A stretch of 64,000 bases of DNA from Ensifer sp. IC3342. Its GTDB lineage: Bacteria; Pseudomonadota; Alphaproteobacteria; Rhizobiales; Rhizobiaceae. Made by a program: the position numbers and the translations under genes. How positions within the stretch are numbered: the stretch's first letter is position 1; each line of letters opens with the position of its first letter. The notes below the pieces were generated by a model, which was given only the letters and a program-made list of their open reading frames with translations, did not search any database and was not told where the DNA came from. The DNA lies in contig NZ_JADYVE010000004.1 of the NCBI RefSeq assembly GCF_020193655.1, forward strand, positions 372,001 to 436,000, given 5' to 3'. This document shows, one piece after another, positions 57,549-64,000 of this stretch.

Positions 57549-58460
57549 ATGAAATCCTTTTCCCTTCTATCCCGCGGCACCGGGGTCGCCTTCCTCGCCC
57601 CGGCGGGGTTGCTGATCGGCGCGTTCGTCATCGCGCCGTTCTTCTGGGTCATCTTCGTTTCCTTTACCAACCGCTCGCTGCTGGGCCGCACGGCGGTAGA
57701 CCCGGATTTCGTGGGGCTGGCGAACTATTTCTCGCTCTTCGACGCGGCGACCTTTTTTACGCGCGGCGAATTCGGCTCGTCGCTGATCCTCACCATCCAG
57801 TTCGTTCTCCTGTCGGCGGTCGTCGGCCAGGCCGCGCTCGGCATGCTGCTGGCATGGATGCTGCAATCGGTGCCCAAATCGCTGAAGCACGTGACCGAGA
57901 CCGTGGCGATCGGTGCGTGGATCCTTCCCGAGGTGGTGATCGCCTTCGCATGGTTCGCCTTTCTCGACTACGAAAACGGTACGCTCAACATGATCATGGA
58001 AGCTTTGGGCTTCCCGCCGGGTGACTGGCTTCTGTCCTTTCCCTTCTGGGCGATCGTCGTCTTCAACACCTGGCGCGGCACTGCCTTCTCTATGATGTTG
58101 TTCAACTCCGCCTTCTCCTCGATTCCTCCGAGCTATTTCCAGGCGGCGGACGTCGCAGGCGCTTCGAGCTGGCAGAAATTCCGCGATATCGGCCTGCCAC
58201 TCATACGCGGCCATGTGGTGACAGATCTGATCCTCATCACGATGTGGAGCTTCAATGTCTTCACGCCGTTCCTCTTGACGAGCGGCGGGCCGTCCTATCG
58301 CACCGAGATCCTGCCGATCTACACCTATCGCATCGCTTTCCGCGATTTCGACTTCGGCAAGGGTGCGGCAGTCGGCGTCGTCGTCATGCTGATCAATCTC
58401 GTCTTCGCCCTCTTCTATCTCTGGGTGATGCGCCGCCGCGCCAAGGGAGTCGCCGCATGA
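57549..58460 (+). CDS. ABC sugar permease, MalF type
   Basis: 303 aa, six helices; EAA loop SYFQAADVAGASSWQKFRDI. ATG 57549 follows AGGAGG. Overlaps the next permease by 4 bases (ATGA). Confidence 0.94.
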   Translation: MKSFSLLSRGTGVAFLAPAGLLIGAFVIAPFFWVIFVSFTNRSLLGRTAVDPDFVGLANYFSLFDAATFFTRGEFGSSLILTIQFVLLSAVVGQAALGMLLAWMLQSVPKSLKHVTETVAIGAWILPEVVIAFAWFAFLDYENGTLNMIMEALGFPPGDWLLSFPFWAIVVFNTWRGTAFSMMLFNSAFSSIPPSYFQAADVAGASSWQKFRDIGLPLIRGHVVTDLILITMWSFNVFTPFLLTSGGPSYRTEILPIYTYRIAFRDFDFGKGAAVGVVVMLINLVFALFYLWVMRRRAKGVAA

Positions 58461-59287
58461 CACGCTACCTCGGCCTCTACTTCACCCGCATCGGCTTCTC
58501 AGTGGCAACGGCGCTGATCGGGGTCTTCTTCGCGCTGCCGCTCGTCTGGTTCATCTTCGCGCCGTTCAACCCGCGCGCCGAGCTGGGCCTTTCCATTCCG
58601 GAGCCATTCTCGCTCGCCAATTTCGAGACCGTCTTCCAGAACGGCTTCGCGATGCGTGGCCTTTGGAACTCTCTCGTCCAGAGCGTCGGCGGCGTCATCC
58701 TCGTCGGTGCCGGCGCCACGCTTGCCTCCTACGCGCTGTCGCGCTCGCCGATCCCCGGCAAGAGCGTCATCACCTACATCCTGCTGCTGTTCTCCTCCGT
58801 CGTATCGGGATCGGCGGCGATGGTGCCGATCTTCCTCATCATCAACGGCATCGGCCTCATCGACACGCAGATCGCGGTGATCCTCGTGTTCGCCGGCGGG
58901 CTTCTGCCGACCGCGATGTTCATCCTGCGCGACTTCATCGACAGCATCCCGAAGAGCTACGAGGAGAGCGCGATGGTGGCCGGAGCGTCGCCGGTCCAGG
59001 CCTTCTTCGACGTGGCGCTGCCGGTCATCCGGCCGGGCATCGTGGTCGTGGTCGTGTGGGCATTCGTGAGCATCTGGGGGAGCTTCCTCATCCCCTTCAT
59101 CCTGCTGCGCTCCAGCGAAAAGATACCCGCTTCGGTGGCGATCTATTCCTTCTATTCGGAGGCGGGAACTCCGATCGTCACGCTGCTCGCCGCCTATTCC
59201 CTGCTCTACTCGCTTCCCGTCGTCATTCTCTACCTGTTCGCGAGCTGGAAGTTCGGTTTCCGGTTCTTCGGCGGTATCAAGGCTTAA
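58457..59287 (+). CDS. ABC sugar permease, MalG type
   Basis: 276 aa, six helices; EAA loop SYEESAMVAGASPVQAFFDV. Translationally coupled to the MalF-type gene and 6 bases from the ATPase gene. Confidence 0.94.
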   Translation: MTRYLGLYFTRIGFSVATALIGVFFALPLVWFIFAPFNPRAELGLSIPEPFSLANFETVFQNGFAMRGLWNSLVQSVGGVILVGAGATLASYALSRSPIPGKSVITYILLLFSSVVSGSAAMVPIFLIINGIGLIDTQIAVILVFAGGLLPTAMFILRDFIDSIPKSYEESAMVAGASPVQAFFDVALPVIRPGIVVVVVWAFVSIWGSFLIPFILLRSSEKIPASVAIYSFYSEAGTPIVTLLAAYSLLYSLPVVILYLFASWKFGFRFFGGIKA

Positions 59288-59293
59288 GGTTCC

Positions 59294-60403
59294 ATGGCTT
59301 CCATACGCTTCAAAGGCATCACCAAGAAGTTCGGCGAGTTTGTCGCCGTCTCGGATCTCGACCTCGAAATGCATGACGGCGAATTTGTTTGCCTGCTCGG
59401 CCCCTCGGGCTGCGGCAAGACGACGACCTTGCGCATGATCGCCGGCCTTGAGACGCCGACCGCCGGCCAGTTGCTGATCGGAGACCGCGACGTCACCTTC
59501 CTGCATCCGAAGGACCGCAAGATCTCCATGGTGTTCCAGGATTATGCGCTCTACCCGCACATGAACCTCGCCGACAACATCGCCTATCCGCTGAAGGTGC
59601 GCGGAGAAGCGGAAGCCAAGCGCCACGCACGGGCCCGCGAAGTGGCGGATGTGCTGAAGATCGGTCACCTCATGGAACGCATGCCCTCGCAGATCTCCGG
59701 CGGGCAGCAGCAGCGCACTTCGCTTGCGCGCGCGCTGGTCTATCCGTCCGAGGTCTACCTCTTCGACGAGCCGCTCTCCAATCTCGACGCGAAGCTCAGG
59801 CTGGAGGCGCGCGGCTTCCTCAACCATCTGCAGCGCGACATGGGCATGACGGCGGTCTATGTCACCCACGATCAGGCCGAAGCCATGGCGCTTGCCACCC
59901 GGGTCGCGGTGATGGACGCGGGCAAGGTGGTGCAATACGCGCCGCCGATGGAGGTTTACCGCCGGCCCGCCACCACCTTCGTCGCCAATTTCGTCGGCAG
60001 TCCGCCGATGAACCTGCTGCCCGTCGAGGCAATGATCGCCGACGGCGCGCTCCACCTGAAAGCCGACAGGGTTTCCGTCGCGCCGCTGCCGGTCTCGCGC
60101 GCGGTTGCCGCAGCATTGAAAGGTAACGGCAAGCTGACCCTCGGCGTGCGCCCCGAGCATCTGTCGATCGCACGCGGCGGAGAAGCAAACGCGATCACCG
60201 GCCAGCTCTTCGCCAACGAAAACATGGGGCCGGAAAAACTAGTTACACTCGAGCGGGACGATGCCGCGCGCTTTACCGCCCGCATCTTCACCGACGACGT
60301 GATCGCGCTCGACGCGACAGTGACGCTCGGCTTTTCCTCTGAACATATCCATCTCTTCGATCAGGCCGGAGCCCGGCTTCCGATGGATGGGGAACCGGTC
60401 TGA
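59294..60403 (+). CDS. ABC transporter ATP-binding protein (UgpC/MalK type)
   Basis: 369 aa: Walker A GPSGCGKTTTL, Q-loop VFQDYALYPHM, signature ISGGQQQRTSLARAL, Walker B YLFDEPLSNLDAKLR, H-loop VTHDQAEAM, and a C-terminal TOBE-type domain. Note QQQR where the paralogue at 44.2 kb has GQRQR. Energises the adjacent permeases. Confidence 0.95.
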   Translation: MASIRFKGITKKFGEFVAVSDLDLEMHDGEFVCLLGPSGCGKTTTLRMIAGLETPTAGQLLIGDRDVTFLHPKDRKISMVFQDYALYPHMNLADNIAYPLKVRGEAEAKRHARAREVADVLKIGHLMERMPSQISGGQQQRTSLARALVYPSEVYLFDEPLSNLDAKLRLEARGFLNHLQRDMGMTAVYVTHDQAEAMALATRVAVMDAGKVVQYAPPMEVYRRPATTFVANFVGSPPMNLLPVEAMIADGALHLKADRVSVAPLPVSRAVAAALKGNGKLTLGVRPEHLSIARGGEANAITGQLFANENMGPEKLVTLERDDAARFTARIFTDDVIALDATVTLGFSSEHIHLFDQAGARLPMDGEPV

Positions 60404-60404
60404 C

Positions 60405-61802
60405 ATGCTCAAGTACAACCTGCGTCTGACACTGGCCGACAAGGCGCGCTCGCCCTATTTCTACGTGCCTTTCGACGTGCCCGCGGGCACGACACGGCTC
60501 GACGTGACGATGTGTTACGAGGGGGCCAGCGACTGCATCATCGACCTCGGCTGCGCCGATCCGCGACTTGGCGACTTCCCGAGCGAACAGGGCTTTCGCG
60601 GCTGGAGCGGCGGCGCGCGCGACCGCTTCTTCGTGGCAACCGACGACGCCACGCCCGGCTATGTCCATGGCGAGATGCCGGCCGGCACCTGGCGCGTGAT
60701 ACTGGGGCTCTACAGGGTTCCCGAGCACGGCGTCGATGTCGAATTGACCTTCGCATTCGACGACGCGGCGCGCCCGTACGCGCCGCAGCCGCAACGCCTG
60801 AGCCCCGTCCGCCAAGGTGCCGGTTGGTACAAGGGCGACCTGCACTGCCACACCTTCCACTCGGACGCGAAGGGCAGCCCGGAACTCCTGCATGCTGCGG
60901 CGAGGCAGGCGGGGCTCGATTTTCTCGCCGTGGCCGACCACAACACCATCACCCAGCGGCGTTACTTTCATACCCACTCTTCGCCGGAGCTCGTCTTCGT
61001 GCGTGCCATGGAAGTGACTACCGCCGAAGGCCACGCCAATGTCTTCGGCGTCGACGACTGGATCGACTTCCGTATGACCAGGCGCGAGGACGCGCACAGG
61101 CTGTCGCAGATCGTGCACGAGAAGGGCGGGTTGCTCTCGATCAACCACGACAAGCCGACCATCCCCTGGGATTACGAGTTGCCGCGGATCCACTGTATGG
61201 AGGTCTGGCAGCAGGCGTGGTTTGCCCGCAACTGGATATCGCTTCGGCGCTATCAGGAGCGGCTCGCCTCGGGCTGGAAACTGTCGGCCATCGGCGGCAG
61301 CGACTACCACCAGCCGGCCCGATTGCTGCCGGAAGGACCGTTGGCGCTCGCCCGTCCAACGACGGTTCTGTGGCTGCCGGAACTCTCCGAGGATGCCGTG
61401 CTCGCGGCGATGAAGAATGGGCACGGCTATGTCACCGAAAGTCCTCGCGGCCCGCATCTCGCGCTGACCGTCGACGGCGCACCGATGGGGTCGACTGTTT
61501 CCGGCGGGCACGCCGAGGCGCATGTTATCGGTGCGGCCGGCGACCTCCTGGCCTGGTACGACGCCAGCGGCGAGATCGCGCGCATGCCGATCGACGGGGA
61601 CGACCAGAGGCTCGCTCTCGAAGCCGCCCCGCAAAAATTCCTGCGTTGCGAAATCTTGGCCCATGCCAGCCACGCCGCACTCGTCGAGGCGTTTCGCGCG
61701 GCCCTCGGTAATGGCCCCCTTCCCTGGGGTCTGACCGAAGCGGTGCTCGAGGCCGAGCCGCTGCGCCGCGCTATTTCCAATCCCGTCTATTTCGCGCCAT
61801 AG
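60405..61802 (+). CDS. PHP-domain metallohydrolase (CehA/McbA-like)
   Basis: 465 aa. An N-terminal beta-sandwich-like part (about 1-140) precedes a PHP domain with the metal motifs GDLHCHTFHSDAKG, AVADHNTI, the Glu in AMEVTTAEGHANVFG, His in LLSINHDKPT and GGSDYHQPAR. PHP enzymes hydrolyse phosphoesters or carbamates; no signal peptide, so it would act on the imported compound. ATG 60405 is 1 base after the ATPase stop. It is unusual company for a sugar ABC importer and hints that the substrate is a phosphodiester or ester conjugate (inference). Confidence 0.85.
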   Translation: MLKYNLRLTLADKARSPYFYVPFDVPAGTTRLDVTMCYEGASDCIIDLGCADPRLGDFPSEQGFRGWSGGARDRFFVATDDATPGYVHGEMPAGTWRVILGLYRVPEHGVDVELTFAFDDAARPYAPQPQRLSPVRQGAGWYKGDLHCHTFHSDAKGSPELLHAAARQAGLDFLAVADHNTITQRRYFHTHSSPELVFVRAMEVTTAEGHANVFGVDDWIDFRMTRREDAHRLSQIVHEKGGLLSINHDKPTIPWDYELPRIHCMEVWQQAWFARNWISLRRYQERLASGWKLSAIGGSDYHQPARLLPEGPLALARPTTVLWLPELSEDAVLAAMKNGHGYVTESPRGPHLALTVDGAPMGSTVSGGHAEAHVIGAAGDLLAWYDASGEIARMPIDGDDQRLALEAAPQKFLRCEILAHASHAALVEAFRAALGNGPLPWGLTEAVLEAEPLRRAISNPVYFAP

Positions 61803-61812
61803 GGGGGCCCGA

Positions 61813-62664
61813 ATGCTCCTGTCCAACGCCCCGTGTTCCTGGGGCATTTTCTATCCCGGCAATCCGCGCGTGAGCGCCTTGCAATATCTCGACGAGGTCG
61901 CGGCAGCCGGCTACCAGGGCACCGAACTCGGCCCCTACGGCTTCCTGCCCACCGATCCGGCAGCTTTGCAGGATGCCCTTGCCGGCCGAGGCCTTGAACT
62001 CGTCGGCACGGTTCACGTGCATACCTTCTCGGATCCTCTGAGCGGCCCGCAGCTGCTTGCGGATGCGGAGAAGATCGGCAATCTGCTTCATGCCCTCGGC
62101 GCCCGCACCTTTACCCTCATGGACGAGGGCAACGTCTATCCGCCACAGGCGGTCGGCCGACTCACCGACGCACGGTGGCAGGCGATGACAGCGATGCTTC
62201 GTGACGTCCAGGCGCTGCTCCTTGAAAGGTTCGATATCGCTCTCGCCTTCCATCCGCACGTGGCAACGGCGGTGGAGTTCGAAGAGCAGATCGACCGCCT
62301 GTTGCAGGATACGGAAATCAGCCTCTGCTTCGATACCGGTCATCACGCCTTCTGGAATCAGGACCCGCTCGCCTACATGGGCAAGGTCTGGGATCGCATC
62401 GGCTGCATGCACCTGAAGAATGTCGACGCAAGCGTGCGCCGGCGCATGCTCGCCGGAGACCTGACCGTGCGTGAAGCCTTAGAGGCGGGCGCCATGTGCC
62501 CGCTGCCGGACGGCGCTGTCGATATCGCCGCGGTGGCCCGGATGCTCAAGGAGCGCCGCTTCACCGGCCCCGTTGTGGTCGAACAGGACTATTTCGAGGT
62601 CATGAGCGAGAGCCCTGGACAGCTCGCAAAGCGTAACGCCGAATTCCTGAAACCTCTTATCTAG
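61813..62664 (+). CDS. Sugar phosphate isomerase/epimerase (xylose-isomerase-like TIM barrel)
   Basis: 283 aa of the AP-endonuclease-2/IolE-type fold: CSWGIFYPGNPRVS, GYQGTELGPYGFLP, AFHPHVATAVE, SLCFDTGHHAFWNQD, MHLKNVD and VVVEQDYFE supply the metal-binding Glu/Asp/His set. Resembles 2-keto-myo-inosose dehydratases and sugar epimerases. AGGGGGG precedes the ATG. Probably converts the sugar or cyclitol released by upstream enzymes. Confidence 0.88.
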   Translation: MLLSNAPCSWGIFYPGNPRVSALQYLDEVAAAGYQGTELGPYGFLPTDPAALQDALAGRGLELVGTVHVHTFSDPLSGPQLLADAEKIGNLLHALGARTFTLMDEGNVYPPQAVGRLTDARWQAMTAMLRDVQALLLERFDIALAFHPHVATAVEFEEQIDRLLQDTEISLCFDTGHHAFWNQDPLAYMGKVWDRIGCMHLKNVDASVRRRMLAGDLTVREALEAGAMCPLPDGAVDIAAVARMLKERRFTGPVVVEQDYFEVMSESPGQLAKRNAEFLKPLI

Positions 62665-62676
62665 GAGCAGTCGCCG

Positions 62677-63735
62677 ATGCAGATTTCTGTCGGCCTGATC
62701 GGTCTGGGCGAGGTCGCCCAGCTCATGCATCTTCCCCTCCTCGCGGATCACCCCGGCTTCCGGATCGCCGGCGTCTGCGACGTCTCGCCGATGCTGGTCG
62801 AGGCGATGGGCGCGCGCTATGGCGCCCGTCTCCGCACCACCCGCGTCGAGGAAATGCTCGCGGCACCGGATATCGATGCGGTGTTCATCCTTGCGCCGGA
62901 TTACCTGCATTCGGAGCTTCTCGCCCAAGCGATCGAAGCGAGCAAGCACGTCTTCATCGAGAAGCCGGTCTGCCTCACGCGACGCGAGCTTTTGCCACTG
63001 ATCGAGCGCAACAAAAACAACCCGAAAACAGTCTTCGTCGGCTACATGCGCCGTTACGCCCGGCCGTTTCTGGAACTCAAGAAGCGGATGCCTCCCGCCG
63101 AGGAGATCCGCCATGTCCGCATCCGCGATCTCATCCGCGAGTCGCGCTTCTTCGTCGACCAGACACGTCATATCGTGCGTGCGACGGACGTTTCCATGGC
63201 CGTTATCGCGGAAGGCCGGGCGCGAACGCGGGCGCTTCTGCGGGAGGTGATGGGCGAGGATCGCCCCGATCATGCGGTGCGCGCTTATCAGGTGCTGACC
63301 GGACTGTCCTCGCACAGCTTTTCGGCCATGCGCGAGCTGCTGGGCCCGCCGAAGGGCGTGGCGGCGGCGCGGCAATCGGGTGGGGAATCTCTGGTGGTGC
63401 TCTTCGACTACGGTCGCTTCACCGCGATCTACGAGGCGGTGATCCACGACGTCGCCCGCTTCGATTCCGGCATCGAAGTGCTGACGCAGAACCGGCAATA
63501 CAAGATCAATTACGACACACCCTATGTCCGCAACCTGCCGACCCGGCTCGAAATCACCAGCTCCACCGACACCGAGACCGGCACCGAGATCATCGGGCCG
63601 TTCTACGAGGATGCTTTCCGGGTAGAACTCGGCGCCTTCCATGACTGCGTGACGCAAGGGATACGCCCGAAAACCGACCTCGAGGATTCACTTGCCGACC
63701 TTGACCTCTTCGCCGAGGTCGGGCGGCATTTCTGA
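62677..63735 (+). CDS. Gfo/Idh/MocA-family oxidoreductase
   Basis: 352 aa: Rossmann fold with GLIGLGEVAQLMHLPLL, the EKP motif in FIEKPVCLTRRE, and a C-terminal alpha/beta domain. NAD(P)-dependent oxidation of a sugar or inositol-type substrate is the family role. AGGAGCAGTCGCCG precedes the ATG. Last gene of the LacI-linked operon. Confidence 0.92.
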   Translation: MQISVGLIGLGEVAQLMHLPLLADHPGFRIAGVCDVSPMLVEAMGARYGARLRTTRVEEMLAAPDIDAVFILAPDYLHSELLAQAIEASKHVFIEKPVCLTRRELLPLIERNKNNPKTVFVGYMRRYARPFLELKKRMPPAEEIRHVRIRDLIRESRFFVDQTRHIVRATDVSMAVIAEGRARTRALLREVMGEDRPDHAVRAYQVLTGLSSHSFSAMRELLGPPKGVAAARQSGGESLVVLFDYGRFTAIYEAVIHDVARFDSGIEVLTQNRQYKINYDTPYVRNLPTRLEITSSTDTETGTEIIGPFYEDAFRVELGAFHDCVTQGIRPKTDLEDSLADLDLFAEVGRHF

Positions 63736-63784
63736 AGCCGTCGCGCCCGGCCCGAGACCATTTCCGTGTTTCTCGAGGCCGCTA

Positions 63785-63885
63785 CTGCATGTTCCTTAAT
63801 CGGATCCGATTTAACGATAAACATGCAGCAATCCAAAGTGCTACAGCGTCCTTTGCGCGTCTGATAAGACGCGCGGCGCTGCAGG
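63785..63885. repeat. Palindromic intergenic repeat, copy 2
   Basis: Outer CTGCATGT / ACATGCAG (63785-63792, 63821-63828), inner perfect palindrome ATCGGATCCGAT, then CAAAGTGCTAC and GCGCGTCT / AGACGCGC, ending GGCGCTGCAGG. Same plan as 22114-22211, with different but still pairing stems. It ends the ABC-PHP operon region. Confidence 0.8.
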
Positions 63886-63979
63886 GAACGATTGCCAAGC
63901 CCTGTTCCATAGATGACTCCTTCCACAGGTCTTGCTGTGGTATCTTTCCCACTTGCGCTTCTTCTCGGGGGGAAAGAAA

Positions 63980-64000
63980 ATGGGAGCCCTTGCAGCTTTG
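63980..64000 (+). CDS. Start of a new gene, cut by the window edge
   Basis: ATG at 63980 preceded by GGGGGGAAAG at 7 bases gives MGALAAL before the window ends. A good ribosome site and the promoter-sized gap upstream support a real start; the product cannot be told. Confidence 0.5.

Overview
The window looks like an accessory replicon (megaplasmid or chromid) of a Sinorhizobium/Ensifer-type member of the Rhizobiaceae. Reasons: high GC with strong third-position bias (many long antisense shadow frames), a DctA/DctB/DctD set with a sigma-54 promoter of the rhizobial kind, a second-copy-style complex I cluster, UgpC-type sugar ABC operons, an OxyR/KatG pair, and several copies of palindromic intergenic elements resembling the rhizobial RIME family. 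The assignment to genus is inference; no tRNA, rRNA, insertion sequence or CRISPR array is visible.

Layout. 1-4.2 kb: a transporter-domain hybrid sensor kinase (5' end outside the window) and its LuxR-type response regulator. 4.2-9.0 kb: dctA divergent from dctBD. 9.2-13.0 kb: an AraC regulator and a two-subunit Tat-exported molybdenum hydroxylase (IorAB type). 13.0-16.5 kb: divergent oxyR and katG. 16.6-19.6 kb: two small proteins and a UvrD/Rep helicase. 19.7-37.4 kb: a Met-rich EF-hand secretory protein and a complete 14-subunit complex I in three transcription units (H-I and a CBS protein on +; A-B-C-D-E-F-G on -; J-K-[MrpD-like]-[small TM protein]-[NuoL-like]-M-N on -). It has one more antiporter-like subunit than canonical complex I. 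37.9-40.6 kb: a class A PBP with a BA14K-like tail and a small protein. 40.7-51.6 kb: a nine-gene sugar-acid operon on - (aldolase-like, enolase-superfamily dehydratase, ABC importer, NAD-dependent epimerase/dehydrogenase, an IclR-SMP30 lactonase fusion, SDR), divergent from a 2-keto-3-deoxy-galactonokinase. 52.1 kb: a DUF1236 secreted protein. 52.6-63.7 kb: a LacI regulator and DUF5054/GH38-like enzyme on -, divergent from an ABC importer-PHP hydrolase-isomerase-oxidoreductase operon on +. A new gene begins at the right edge.

How it fits together: most of the window deals with uptake and oxidation of carbon substrates (C4-dicarboxylates, aldehydes or N-heterocycles, sugar acids, an unidentified glycoside or phosphodiester) and with passing the electrons into an alternative complex I. 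The least expected items are the four-antiporter complex I cluster, the IclR-lactonase fusion, the LacI-controlled PHP/DUF5054 locus with two matching operators, and palindromic repeats that repeatedly touch the stop codons of neighbouring genes.
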